Shown here: in pieces, positions 25,073 to 37,425 of the stretch
Position numbering within the stretch: the stretch's first letter is position 1
How the letters are laid out: each line of letters starts with the position of its first letter
Assembly (NCBI RefSeq): GCF_030272615.1
Contig: NC_081409.1
Location: 877,061,594-877,125,593 of the forward strand
Source of the DNA: Cryptomeria japonica
Taxonomy: Eukaryota; Streptophyta; Pinopsida; Cupressales; Cupressaceae
Direction of reading: 5' to 3'
DNA length: 64,000 bases
Made by a program: the position numbers and the translations under genes
The notes under the pieces: model-generated
Databases searched by the model: none
What the model saw: the letters and a program-made list of their open reading frames with translations, nothing else
What the model was told of the DNA's origin: nothing

Positions 25073-26225
25073 GCACTAGAAAGAGAGAAGATTTTGAATT
25101 TAGAGGTAGCAATTTTCAGTAAAATCAGCCAATCTTCTGGATTTAAGCTGTTAAATGCAATCACAACAGTCTCCCGAAATTTCGGAAAAAATGTCCGGGA
25201 CCGTGGCGCCCGGAGTGCAACACGGTCCTCGCAACTTTTTTCAAAATTTGCAGGGATGAAAGGTATGATGATTTTAGAGCTAATTTAAAAAAATTGAGTG
25301 ATTTTACGATCTGTAGATAGGCCAAATTAAAGTTGCAAATTCAAAATTGAACCCTATCAAGATTGTCGAAAAATGCAAAATTTGAATTTTGAAAAAGAGA
25401 GGGAAACTGAAATTTTGAATTTTATGATTTTAAAGGGAATGTCAAAAGCAATGCAAGTTTTGAAATTTAAAAATTGACTCAATTTCACGCAAAATTCAAT
25501 TTTGAAAGCGGAAATTAAAGTTGTTGTAATTAAGCACTTAATTTCAAAAGTCACAAAATGCAAGAATTTGAATAAAGCACTGAAATTTCGAATGAATGCA
25601 AACACAATTTTCAGATTTATGATAATAAAAATGCAATTTTGACACAAAATTTTAATTTCAATGATTTTTGAATGATTAGAAGCCTTAGACCAAGCAATCG
25701 CAAGACCAACTTTGACTGTAATTTTGAAAGTGTTATAATTGACAAAATCAGCCAAAATTCTGGATTTTAGCAAGAAAATAAAGCAAGATCTCGCTCCCGA
25801 AATTTTGGAAAAAATGTCGGGGACGATGGCGCTCGGAGTGCAACACGGTCCTCGCAACTTTTTTCCAAATTTTCAGGGATGAAGGATATTGTGATTTTAT
25901 TGCAAAATCCAAAGTTACAGCTGATTTGGAGATGTTTTGATTGGTCAAATTGTCGGACAAAGGTTGAATTAAGAGGGTTTCAAAAATTAGGGTTTTGACA
26001 CTTAACCACTTAATTTTCAGAATTAAAGCACAAATATGAATTGATAATTTGTAATAGAAGGGCAGATCTGAAACAAGCATTAACAATTAAATATTTCACA
26101 AGTTTAATTACTAAAAAGAAATTTTAGGGTTTTTATGCAATCACCTCTAAAATTTTGCAAAAGATCAAACATGGAAATGTAATCAATTTTTTCAGATCTA
26201 AGCATGAAAAATCAGAAAGGATGTT
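25073..26225 (-). other. R3 5' leader with two hairpin modules
   Basis: About 1.15 kb from the primer site to the gag ATG, colinear with 40743-41986 of B. Two copies of a module about 620 bp apart each hold a hairpin. At 25198-25228 GGACCGTG pairs perfectly with CACGGTCC around a 15-base loop. At 25821-25851 the same hairpin has one mismatch. Long open frames here (25357-25857, 25748-26086) have corresponding frames in B, but look like AT-rich leader rather than protein. Confidence 0.6.
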
Positions 26226-26244
26226 CACGTCGGGTTCACCAAAA
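26226..26244 (-). other. R3 primer binding site
   Basis: Minus strand TTTTGGTGAACCCGACGTGA directly follows the LTR end CTTTACA. It is shared with R1 and B. The tRNA is not assigned. Confidence 0.75.
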
Positions 26245-27478
26245 TGTAAAGCGGAAAATCGCGATCGAACCCTAGTTGGTCTCCCCTCTTCCAACTCCGA
26301 GGAGAGAGAAGGGAGGTTTGCTAGGATTCGATGGTTTTTCACTTAGGGGAGAGACTTTACATTGAAAAGAGGGGTTGAAACTCATAAGATCCAATCCCAC
26401 GCAATGCAAGATTGGATGCTAAATGAATTTCAAGGGTTAGGAAAGCAAGGCTACCCTCTTTTGTAAAGAATATTGTTAAGGAAATTAAGCTAAGCATGCA
26501 TAGAAAGTCATAAAGATTCGCTTATAAACTGAGTTCGGGTTATAGGATGAAGCTGCGGACCTGGAATTAGCAGTAAAATGTCGATACAGCGCTGTCCTGC
26601 AAATTTGAGCAAAAGTTGTCGGGACGATGGCGCCCGGTGCCACGGTCCTCCGAAAAATCCGCGAAACGAAGGGGGATCTGTTCGTCTCTGCACAAGGATT
26701 CCAGATCTTCAATTTCAGTCGCGTACCTGCAACCTACACACAGAAAAGCGAAGATGATTGGGGGGTTAGGGATTAGGGGTTTGCCTTTAGGTCAAACCCC
26801 GGTTTTGGAATTAACCAAGAAATGAGCAAGAGCTGTAAATGTAAATGACTGTAAAACAAGTACTAATACCTTGTTCTAAGGATGTTTGTATCCTTATGTG
26901 CGAAGGTATAGATGTTGTATGTTGTATGTTGTAGCATGTAGTATGTGATCTCCTCTTCAATGGTTGAATCCTTGACTTGAATGCAACACTTAGCCTTGAA
27001 TGGAGACTTGAAATGATCAATTGCTTGAAAGAATGCTTGAATGCTTGAATGCTTGAGTATAATTTCCACGCTTTGTACACATATCCTCCTCATGCCAAAT
27101 GAGAGAGAAAAATGTAGTTTATATACTTGTCATTTAGGGCTGATAGACTAATTTTCCCGACCTTAGGCCGACCAGGGAAAGTTAATTTCCAAATTGCAAA
27201 CAAAAAGACCCGAGCCCCTTAGGAGACCGGGCCCAAAATAGGACCCAGGGACCAGGGCGCTGGGCGCCCTGGTCTTGAGGGACCAGGGCGCTGGGCGCTC
27301 TGGTCCCACCTCCTGGGACATCAGGGTGCAAGGAGGTTTAGGCCAGGGTACTTGAAAAATTCAGTTTTTGGTGTCATGAGCAAGTTTCCGGGTCTCCATT
27401 CAGGTTGCGTGTTGTGTCGCCATTGTGAAGACCGAAATGCAATCGAAATTGCAAGTGTCGCAATTTTAGGACGCTACA
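26245..27478 (-). repeat. R3 5' LTR (right copy)
   Basis: 1234 bp, TGTAAAGCGG to GGACGCTACA. Two copies of the GC-rich hairpin unit (27249-27307). As the upstream LTR it would carry the R3 promoter. Confidence 0.9.
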
Positions 27479-28059
27479 ATTCCTTCCTCATCTTTCATCA
27501 GTTCAAGAACAGATTAACTGAGCTACACACCTAGCTACTACACAAGAGGGAAGCACTCTTGATGGCTTAATATCCCTATTGGCTGATATTCAAGCACAAA
27601 CTTCCTTAATGGAAAGTGTAAAGGATGCACTCTTTGTCGCACTCACCGATGCCCGGACAAAGTATAAATCCATTTTTGATTAGTTACCACCCCCAGATGG
27701 AAATTAATTTTTTGATGTTTGTCAAAAAGGGGGAGTGACACTATATATTTGGGGAGTGATATAGTTTTAGTGATACAGTTTTGATATAGTATTCAGAGTA
27801 TTGTATACAGGGGGAGTATACCGCGTAGCGTATGCAGAGTATCCAAGGATAGTAAGCAAAGCACACAAGCATAGAACTGAGCATGCAAAATCAGTGTTAT
27901 GTACAATATAATGATAAGGGGAGTATATCTGAATATACTATTTCATTGACTATTGTATATACTATCAAGTATAGTCATTTTACAAAGTATATAGATTTTT
28001 GAGTTATGACTTTGAAAGTAGTTTTGTCAAACATCTCAACTAATGTCAAAAGGGGAGAT
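27479..28059 (+). other. R2 interior resumed after R3, with polypurine tract
   Basis: Continues R2 past the R3 insertion. The first 200 bp are probably the end of ORF2. A purine tract CAAAAAGGGGGAGTGA near 27725 is followed by a short AT-rich tail. The actual plus-strand primer AAAAGGGGAGAT (28048-28059) abuts the LTR start TGTTACTACT. Confidence 0.65.
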
Positions 28060-28900
28060 TGTTACTACTTATCAAGTTGCCATTAGTTTTTATATTCAAA
28101 GTCATACTATATACTCTAGTCGGTTAACACTACCGAATCATGCAGTCGGTATACACAAAGAAGTCGGTATGCACAGTCTAGTTGGTTATAGAGGAAAGCA
28201 GTCACAAAATGTAGTATACACTGAGTTGTCTACTGAGTATCTTTTTATGTCTACCGAGCAGCAAAGATGACACACCGAGTTGATATACACTGAGTGAAAC
28301 GTGTTACCAAATACATTGAACCTGGACATGCATATGAAAATGTGTTACAAGATCGAGGCACATCTAACCGTTATTACATTGGAAATTGTACTAAAAGATT
28401 GTGTATGATTTTGAGATCAATCTAACCAATGAAATATTTTGTATAGTTATTCATTCGAGGAATCTTGTTTATAAGATCGAAGCAATGAATTAGATCACCA
28501 TCTTAAGAGATCTATTTATACAGCATGAGTTAAGGGTGTATGTGTGTGTAAGAAGACTATTATAGAGACACAAAGGTCACCGAGAAGATTTTCAGAGATC
28601 AGTCAAAGAACAGAGTAAATAGAAGGGTTTACTGAGTTACTATATGGGTTACCGAGATATGCTATAAGCAAGGTAATCTATTCTGAGCACATAGAATCTG
28701 CTATAAAATTTCAGATGTAAAGTTGCAGATATTTGTAATGATTTTATTGTAATATTGTGAAGTTGAAAGAGAAACCTTTAACGGGGTAAAAGACTCTAAT
28801 CAAGTCTATAAATTGTAAAGCCTCTAACCAGGTGCAACATTCAGAATAAATGTTGTAAAATCCTTTAGCAAGGTAGATCTAATAGATCTTGTTACTCCTA
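28060..28900 (+). repeat. R2 3' LTR, truncated
   Basis: Matches 13392-14237 closely, then stops; the last ~300 bp of the LTR are missing. At the break a 20-bp stretch (AAAATCCTTTAGCAAGGTAG) from about 28857 is repeated at about 28900-28919. Foreign sequence follows. Confidence 0.8.
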
Positions 28901-28920
28901 AAATCCTTTAGCAAGGTAGT

Positions 28921-30985
28921 TTTTTATGTGGAGTCTACAATCAACAAATTCAGCATTCATCAAGTCTTTATCAACCTTTTTATCATTAATGGAAGCTTGG
29001 AGGTATTGAAGAATAATAAGGAGATCATCGACTGTCAATTGGCTTGTACCTCTCCCTTAAGGTTTGGTATGGTTTCATGTTATTATCATATCTCTCTACG
29101 ATTTTTTAGATCTATATATCATTCACTTTCATATTTGCATTATTATTTTAGATCCATATTGTATTTGTGATTTGAAGCATTTTCATTATGTTCATTTAGG
29201 ATTTTTACTCCAAACATAGGGTAGAACTCTAGTTTTGCATTATAGCTTGTTAGGATCTTACAAACACATAAGATTCTAGGGAACACATAGTTTGTCAATA
29301 CTTTATTGGCTATTTGTGGAGGTAAAAATCACCAAAACAAGGGGTTTGATTAAGGAAAAACCCTTTATAGCCCCTAACACACTATTTTCCATCTTGCAGG
29401 CACAAGTACATGTTTCCGTCAGAGGGCAATTTTTGGGAGATCTCAACAAGTAGGTATGGTCCATTTGTATATTTTAGCCTCAAACCCCTGGGACTGGAGT
29501 GCCCAACACCCTGTTCCTAAGACCAAAGTGCTCAAAACCCTAGTCCTAGGACTAGAGCGCCTAGTGTTGTGGTCCTCCTCAATCAGGTGCAAACTTTGGC
29601 AGTTCTAATCCAAAGCACTTCAATCTATAGATTTCCAATTTCTGGCTTAGTATAGTCTCTGGGACTAGAGCATCCAACACCCTCATCTTATCAATTCAAG
29701 CTTAGTTTTTAATATCAGGTGCACATCAAAATTCCCTTTTCAACTCTATACTTTGTATCTCAGTTTTAGTTTTGTATTTGTCTATTGTTTACTGTTATCC
29801 TAGTTATTCTCATACTTTCACTAGCTTAGTTTGTCATTACTTTACATTTGACCCATTTCCCTCTCATATTAGCAAAAGAATAGAATTCCTAAAGGTATTC
29901 CTTGACTCTCTTTCACAAGAGGAATTCAAAGTGAATCACCTCCTTAGGCTCCTTTGTATTCCAATGTATGAATGAAAGTGGGATTAGGTCCTATTTTACC
30001 CAATCCCATTTTTATCCATCACGCTAAATTTATTAAGTTTCATTTATCTCACATTTTAAATTAATTCCATTTCTCTCTCATTCCAATTACACTTCACATT
30101 TTATAAAACCAAAATTTTCTCTAAATTCAATTGCATCTCAATTTCCTACATCACATGTTGAAAATAAGTAACCGCAATTAACTCTCAGATCCCACTAGCG
30201 AGTCAATAATCATCTTTTTTTAACTAACCAAACATCGCACTCTTTTTGAAATCACCTTTTTTTTTTACTAAACAATCAATTATCTTAACTATTCAATCAA
30301 ATCAAATATCAAGTCAATCAAACTCAGTTAAGTTGAGTAATCATCTCCAACCAACTTGTCTCATGAACTCTCAATCATTGATCAACTCTGTCATCAAATC
30401 AATCTCAACCGTAAATTCAAATTTTGAAAATCTATAAAATCAACATCAATTATCAATAGATCAACAACCATGTTCTTCAAATTCTTGTGATCGCTCTACA
30501 AGTATTATACGACTCTGAGAGTCGCTACCAACATATATAACAAGGAAGAGAAGAGCAATGGAGGCAAGAGTGTCACGTTCGACTATGGTTTGCACATTTG
30601 ATTATGTTTTCTTTTCTATTACTTTGTTGAATCTTGAATATTTCCTTTATTGTTTGTGATAGAAGATTTGCAATAGGTTAGAGTTTTTGGTTGTTCTTTC
30701 AATCTATTTACATGAAATTTGATTTTTAGTGTGCTACATTTTAGTAAACCAACATGAATCAATCCATTCAATGCTTGTTTTTGTGACTTTTTGTGAGTTT
30801 GATCTTGCAGGTTGAAGGCTTCTTTGAGGGAGGTATTATATATTTATTTTATCAAGAGCCTCAAAATGTAAAAATAACCAATTCTTTTGCTGCATAGGTG
30901 AATTCTATGTTCACACATTTGTCAAGTATACCTATGCTTTTTCTTTTTCTTTTTGTTTCTTTTGTCTTGAAAATAAATAAAAATA
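28921..30985. other. No gene seen; partial LTR-like relics
   Basis: AT-rich DNA without a recognisable coding frame. Near 29480-29690 are drifted versions of the CTGGGACTGGAGTGCCCA / GGACTAGAGCGCCTAG motif that resemble the GC-rich hairpin units of the R3/B LTRs. This may therefore be a very old LTR of that family, but I cannot draw its ends. Confidence 0.35.
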
Positions 30986-30989
30986 TGAA

Positions 30990-31335
30990 AAATATGGTTA
31001 TTTTTAGTAGGTTTCTATTTTTAGCAAGTTTATATTTTTAGCAAGTTTTTATTTTTAGTATGTTTTTATTTTTAGTAAGTTTTTATTTTTATCAGGTTAT
31101 CATTTTAGTAGGTTTCCATTTTTAGCAAGTTTCCATTTTTAGCAAGTTTCCATTTTTAACAGGTTTTAGTTTTTAGCAAGTTTCTCTTTTAGAAGGTTTC
31201 TATTTTTAATTCGTTTCCATTTTTAGCAAGTTTCTATTTTTAACAAGTTTTTTTTGCAGGTTTTCATTTTTCGCAAGTATTTGTTTTAGAAGATTTTTAT
31301 TTTTAACAAATTTCTATTTTTAGAATGTTTCCATT
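30990..31335. repeat. ~18-bp T-rich minisatellite
   Basis: About 17 degenerate copies of a unit like TTTCTATTTTTAGCAAGT, with variants AGTAGGT, ACAGGT and AGAAGGT. No coding potential. Confidence 0.85.
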
Positions 31336-31774
31336 TTTTAGAAAAAAAATCCAAAAAAAAACAAAATATAAAAAAATCCTGGATCTAGTTCTTTCTATTT
31401 GTGCTTTTTTGTTGTTTTTAGTTCTAGTTTTTGTCTTTTCTATTCTTAGAATGGGATTTTTGTGATACTAATCCTTCTTTCTTATCATATTGGCAAACAT
31501 GTTCTGAAGAATGGAGAATTGAAACTACTAATATATTTATTGTAGCATCTCTAAGTTCATTTTCTTTGTTCTTTAGAATGTTTGTGCTTGGTAGCATGAA
31601 TACTTTTTTTTTTCTAAGGGAATTAACATTTGCTTGACTATTTGGTGTTGTTGTACATTTCCTCTTATATTCTTAGAATATTGTGACAGTATCTGTTGCC
31701 CTTGCCTTTGTGGAGCCTAGGTGTAAGAGAAATCATAAGGTTCTTTTATGAGAGATATTGGCAAGAGACACTAG
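31336..31774. other. Unassigned sequence
   Basis: T-rich, with one short open frame (31431-31637) that shows nothing recognisable. No feature I can support. Confidence 0.3.
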
Positions 31775-33300
31775 ATAGTGTTAATAAGATGAGAGGGGGG
31801 TTTGAATCATAAAAACTCACTATGCAATATATTTATCAGATTCAACCTCGGTAGCCTTTACTGCTATGCAACTATGACTATAAAACATTCAAACTCATAA
31901 ACAGATACACTTAAGACATCATAACACATTTAACACTAGATTTAACGTGGAAACCCAAATAGGGAAAAACCACTGTGGGATTTCGGACCCACTAAGAAAT
32001 ATACCCTTCTAGAGTATGCTTGGTTAAAAGCCAATCTTGTTACAGATTTCATAAACACATTGCTAGATGTGACCCGGTTAATGGATTTCCCTTAGACTTG
32101 TTAGAGTCTTGCACTTTGTTAGAAGTGACCTTGTCAAAGGATTTCAAACACTCATTCAGAATGTTACCTTGCTAGAGGATTTACAAATAAGACTGTTAGG
32201 TCCACTCGGTTAAGAGATTTCCTGTCACTTACAAAATAAATAACAGTATAAAATATATCTACAACTTCACATCTGAAATGCTAAAGCAGACTCTATGTGC
32301 TCAAAATAATCTTGTCATAAGACTTATCTTGCTCCTTGTTGGGCTTCTCAATCTGTTCTTTAATTAGATATTAAATCTTCTATGCTCGGTGATCACTACT
32401 GTAGCATCATTGTTCTTCTATTTGCCCGCATACATTGTTCATCAACAATTTCTTATTTATAAACAATTCCTAACCACTTAATCTCCTTGATCACATTTCC
32501 CATGATCAATTTTAGCCATTAGATCTTTAAACTTGACTAGGTTCATTGTATCTTTTGATCTGAAAATGTTTTATCTCACCTTGGAACTTGTATTCCTTCC
32601 TTGGAACTTGTGCTAGGTTATGACCGCTCAATCTACGTTGTAGATCTAACTCCTATATTTTCGTTGTCGTAGATCTTCAACAAACTTCTTGCACAATATA
32701 CCAATCATTTATACATCTCTAGCTTATTGGCATATTTCTTTTAATAATGCTTTTATCCATCCAATGCATTTTGTTATTACTCGGTTGTTACTCGGTAAAT
32801 ATTGAACCTCACTCAGTAGATATTCTGCCTTCTTTAATCGATAGCGATAACCTTAGGGTTTACCGACTAGCATCTTGCTCGATAACATAGAACAGTATCA
32901 AACTTTAACTCATCTATTGAATGAAATATTTTCTTATTCTTATTCAGTCAATGAGCACATATATAGGATATCAAAACAATCAAAACAACAAAATCTCATC
33001 ATTGTCTAACTCGGTAATAGTTGCCCATTGAATAACTTATTGCTCCCCTTCATTTTCATTCTTTTTGTGTCACTTACCAACATCTTTATACTTATCAAAA
33101 CATACTCATTAAGATATGGCAACATCATATTGAATTAGAAAATCAATTGCTTGACATCAATGACAAAATAATATTATTAAGACAGTAATCATCCTTTCTC
33201 AGTTATATCCACAATCTTCGACAACCTTCTCAATATCATCATACCAACAAACTTACTGGAATGCCAACAGATAGTCCATCCAGTATTGTCATTGCTAGCA
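31775..33300 (-). repeat. Inverted, decayed LTR of the R2 family
   Basis: Read on the minus strand, the order of words follows the R2 LTR: GAGCACATAGA(G/A)TC, CATTTCAG, repeated (T)CTA-CAAGGT units and CTCGGT-rich sequence. Near its left end it has AACGTGGAAACCC and GGGAAAAACCACTGTGGGATT, blocks common in this Copia LTR group. Ends are approximate. It may be a solo LTR. Confidence 0.5.
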
Positions 33301-34080
33301 ACTGAAGTCAGATATTCTATCTACAGTGTATGATCTGATCCTACCACAAGTCAGAATGAAGATTTGGTTAAGTCCAGTGAGATAAAATAGAGTATCTGAT
33401 AGGGTATAATATCTAGGTTGACTAGAAACTTGAGTGTCTCAATAATGTAGAATGTGTGTGGGTGTCCCTAAACATTGACTAAAAACCATTATGATTAAAG
33501 GAAAGCCTTGTGTTTGATAGTTTAGGGAGTGTGTATCGTACCTCGTAGATACCCCTCATGTACCTCCCATAGTAAAATAGGAATTCATCGATTCATAAGT
33601 TCTTCGAACCTTTGGGGTAAGAGAGAAGGGAAATCTTTTATAGGCCTGAATCTCTATTTGTATGTTGTGGATAAATATTTTATTATAGTCGGGGCTCTAT
33701 CAAGTAGTATCCTTTGTAAATTTTAGTAGGACAAGTGCTTTCTTATGAGTGTTTGATCAAATTAATGTGTGTATACCAATACAAAGTCTAATCTTTGAGC
33801 TAATTAGGCACTTAACACAAAATTGTGTATTTTAGAGTTGTAGAGTCTAAGTCAACAACCCATTATAATTTTTATTTTCTGATTATTTGTGAAAGTGGCC
33901 AAAATTGAGCCAAAAACTTAGCCAAAAAAAAAATCACGCATTTGACAAAACTTTCATGCATTCACAAAATCAATAATGTATACATGTCAAACACTATTTA
34001 ATTTGCTCAAACTTGTATCCCATTTGATTAAAATTTGTATCACATTTGTCAACCCCTATCATGTATTTGTCTAAGAATAC
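33301..34080. other. Unassigned sequence
   Basis: AT-rich, no convincing ORF or repeat boundary. It may include the beginning of relic D, but similarity is too weak to claim. Confidence 0.3.
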
Positions 34081-34223
34081 TAGAAACTTTTTGAACCTTA
34101 CCTAACCTGAAAACTAGGATCCAAATCACTTTATTGTAATTATCAAGGCCAGTCAAGTCAATAAGGTCATTTAGAATTTGCATCCATTAGGTTGACTAAG
34201 AAAGATCAAAATCACATACCTAT
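34081..34223 (+). pseudogene. Relic D, piece 1 (R1-type ORF)
   Basis: Plus-strand remnant of the R1 ORF around its basic patch. CACTTTATTGTAATT and AAAGATCAAAATCACA correspond to GGCTTTATTGCAATG and GAAGATCAAGATAATA in R1 (minus strand, about 8065-8000). It is interrupted by solo LTR F; the frame is broken. Confidence 0.55.
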
Positions 34224-35146
34224 TGTTGGAAACCAATAACACTGAGAGGGGGGGTGAATCAGTGTTATACTGGAATAGAAGATTTTAGTCTTAACAAAAC
34301 ATTCCTACACCAACCGGTATACCGGTATAAACAGAATTGAAAGAAGTAAAGCAACCAATAAGCCAAACACATAAATGAGAAGCATAACACATAGATTTAT
34401 ACATTGAAAACCTCAATGAGGAAAAACCACGGTGGGATTTGTGACCCACAATATCAATCCACTGGCCATATGAAGAGATATTACGATATATGAGGGGCCT
34501 GCACTTGTAGGAAGGCTTACGGCCTAGAGAACTTTTCTCAATCACAATAGGAGCCTTATTGACTACATAAAATTCCAGACAACAATCTGGAGAAGTGTGA
34601 ACTGCTAAGATAGCATCTCCTATGCCAGAATATAGTTCTAGTTTAAGCTCTGTCTGTTCCGGTTGAAACCCTTAACCCCTTTACTCGAATAACCCTTACA
34701 ATAAATTCCTCGCATACATAATCTCTCAGAGTAATTTTTCATCATATTACATTTCCATATCCATCCTAAGTCATGTCCCTCTATATTTCAAATTATCTAT
34801 TAAACTAACCTATATACCCTATACAACTTTTATGCCTTATGTCGACTTACAAAGATATATACAAAATCAGATTACATGTCGGCCAGATAACATAAATGTA
34901 TAAACATAAAAACAAGTTGCCGATGTCGAATCAAAGATATGTTGGCCTCCAATACCAATAACCTTTTACTATACCATGTCGACCTGCATTGTCGGTGACC
35001 AAAGAAATCTTCTATCTGTCGGTGCCAATGTCGTTGTAGAGTTTGTGAAGTGTCTACCGGTACTCCATATGAAGTCAGAACCCAAAATCATGTTGCCATC
35101 AATGACAACATAGTGAAACCAACCAATAGAGTGTCAATTGACAACA
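34224..35146 (-). mobile_element. F: solo LTR, Copia type
   Basis: 923 bp, TGTTGGAAACC to TGACAACA, flanked by a perfect 5-bp duplication CCTAT (34219-34223 and 35147-35151). It carries the GAGAGGGGGGGTGAATCA block near its left end and GGTGGGATT-like blocks, typical of minus-oriented Copia LTRs here. No internal region is present, so it is the product of recombination between two LTRs. It is inserted in relic D. Confidence 0.85.
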
Positions 35147-36323
35147 CCTATGTCTAGCAATGGATCCTATACTCATAAAGAAATTGGCTTACCCACAACC
35201 TTCATATCTCCCACCATTCCTTCATTTTCTAAAGTTTCACAAAACCAATTGGTGCCATCTCCATAAAGTAGTAAACTCATCATAATCCAATGATGGCATC
35301 TTACAAGTTTACCCCTAAGGGCTATCCATAGTATAAATCAAATCTAATGTATTTCTCTATAAAAATCCCTTATACAATTCAAGAGTCATATATCCAATGC
35401 CACCATATGATCTATCCCTAACCAAACCTACTCTAGAGAGACACACTCAAAATCCATTCCCCTATACATATCCAAACTCATACCCCATGTCAAGAGGATA
35501 ATCTAAAGTTAGAATAAAAATTCCTAGTGTCAATAAACATCCCACCTGTTAAGATTCTTATGAAGAACCCCTCATCCTTTTGTATTACATCCATGATTAT
35601 CCCCTTCCATCTCAAGAGCAAAGTGTCCTTCCAATTCTCATTCATAACCCACTTCCTAATCAATATCATGATATCCCTTCCATCCCCTCCAATGATATAA
35701 TTTAAAATCAAGAGAAAAGCACAACTTCCAATGATCCTTTTCCAATTCAAGATTAAGATATCCCTTTGTATCCACATCATGACCCTAATCCTCCTCAAGA
35801 TATCATCACCCCCACCCAAGTGAGTCATGAACCCCTTACTTATCAAATGGGTTCCTCCATTTTCATTTGATCCAGTCTACTTTATGATCTTTTCATTCCT
35901 TTCATACCATATCCTCTAAGAATAGACTTGCATCGTGTTTTAAACATAACAAGTATCCCATTACTAAAAGTATTTATCAAAACATTCATTATCAAGACAA
36001 ACAGTTAGGCGTATATTAGAACCCCTTAATATAAAATAAAATCCAAATCACCATGGCCTTGGCCACATAACGCACACTCAATATGTTGGTATCCTTGCAA
36101 AATCCCACAGTCATCCATCTAAGTCCAAACATCAACATTTCCCATCCTCTAGATTTTTTTTGGGTCCTCATATCCCAAAATCAAAGCTTTAATTTATTTC
36201 ATCGATATTAGGTCCTTATATTCCTCCATCCAATATCCATGTCACTCCTAGCTCACAATCTAGTTACCCTCTTGAGAATCAAGATCAACAAATGTAAACA
36301 TCCATGATAACCTTCCAACCATC
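35147..36323 (+). pseudogene. Relic D, piece 2 (R1-type ORF)
   Basis: Resumes exactly where F interrupts it: CCTATGTCTAGCAATG corresponds to ATTATGTCTAGCAATG in R1. Downstream, GGGCTATCCATA, CCAATGCCACCA, CCATGTCAAGAGGATAAT (PCQEDNL in R1) and TATATTCCTCC follow the same order as in the R1 ORF. Many substitutions, stops and small deletions leave no long frame. It is cut by Copia A at 36324. Confidence 0.7.
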
Positions 36324-37425
36324 TGTTAGGAACCGGAAGGGCAACTGAGAGGGGGGGGTGAATCAATTGTCAATGAATTTCAACCCAATTATAACTTAAA
36401 CAAACTTGATACTTAATACCAGTAAACCAAACTTATTGTCGGTTAACAAATTAGCAGTTAATATCAATACCGGTGAAACTTAATGCATAAAACATAAAGA
36501 GAAACAACATTCACAACACATAACACAAAAATTTTGATGTGGAAACCCTGTAAGGGGAAAAACCATAGTGGGAAACCTTACCCACAATTAGAAGATACTA
36601 CTATAGATAATATGTGTATACAAATGGGTTCTGCACATGCAAAAAGGCCAACTACCTAGAGCACACTACTCAAATGGGAGTCGCAATAACTACAATAGGA
36701 TGGTTAAATCCTAGAATATTGTACTGCTCAAAATAGCATCTCCAATACTGGATTCAGTATCGGTTAAGCTCTGATAAACACCTTCAAACCTTCCTTGAAC
36801 CTTCTCTATGGTCTAGTCATATGATCTTCAATATTCGCACATACCATGTTACAATACTATACCATAACCATATCCTCTCTATCATCTCACAAATGAGATC
36901 TTACATATATACAAAACCTAAGACCAAATGTGTAGGTCGGCTCGCTATGAATATTACAATTAAATCAATTACAAATAAGTCTTGATGTGATGCATCATGT
37001 CGGCTCAATACATTTACAACAATATTCAATCAATAAATCATCTCCATAACATGTCGTGCTGATCTAGAATAGATAACGCATACCAGTCCATAACCTAGAC
37101 CAATCTGTCAGTAACAACAAATATGTCAACCTGATTAGACCAATAATCAAAACACCAAAACCAAGTATCCAAACCATGTCTTTGACATAATCAAGTGATC
37201 TCTATATGATAACAAGTCATCAACAGTGCCAGTGAACCATATAACCTGTCAGTGAACAATATACCGTTGATTGTGCATAAGTCACTGAACTTGTCGATGA
37301 ACACAATGTGTTGGTTCAACAGTAAACCAATATAACCATAGTGCCAAATCAACAATGTAGATCTCCAGAAGGATAAGTGTTGAAATCAATGAAAAAACTA
37401 ATGCAACACATTCATAATACCAACA
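36324..37425 (-). repeat. A 3' LTR (left copy)
   Basis: 1102 bp, TGTTAGGAACC to AATACCAACA, matching 51595-52694 with scattered substitutions. It contains the GAAACCCTGTAAGGGG and GTGGGAAACC blocks. Confidence 0.92.

Larger units (their letters stand above)
19637..27478 (-). mobile_element. R3: gag-protease-only LTR element nested in R2
   Basis: 7842 bp on the minus strand. LTRs are 19637-20900 and 26245-27478, TG...CA. The flanks are ATTCT (19632-19636) and ATTCC (27479-27483), a target duplication with one change. R2 ORF2 sequence resumes on the other side. It has a polypurine tract next to the left LTR and a primer site next to the right LTR. The single coding region (21645-25072) ends after a protease-like domain, with no reverse transcriptase, RNase H or integrase, so it fits the terminal-repeat gag-only class of non-autonomous elements. 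By eye the LTRs differ at about 19 positions plus one 30-bp repeat unit, which makes R3 the younger insertion here. B (39538-46885) is its sibling. Confidence 0.9.
13392..28900 (+). mobile_element. R2: non-autonomous Copia-type element, gag plus large ORF2
   Basis: A plus-strand LTR element whose two LTRs start identically (TGTTACTACTTATCAAG at 13392 and 28060). The left LTR is followed by an initiator-Met primer site. The interior holds a zinc-knuckle gag and a long second ORF, but no integrase, reverse transcriptase or RNase H. R3 (19637-27478) is nested inside ORF2. The 3' LTR is truncated after 841 bp, so the right target site is lost. Without R3 the element would be about 7.7 kb. Confidence 0.8.

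Noticed and set aside
25357-26086. Overlapping frames in the R3 leader with matching frames in B.
   Set aside because: They lie between primer site and gag, are Phe/Ile/Lys-rich as expected of AT-rich DNA, and differ in extent between R3 and B; probably untranslated leader.
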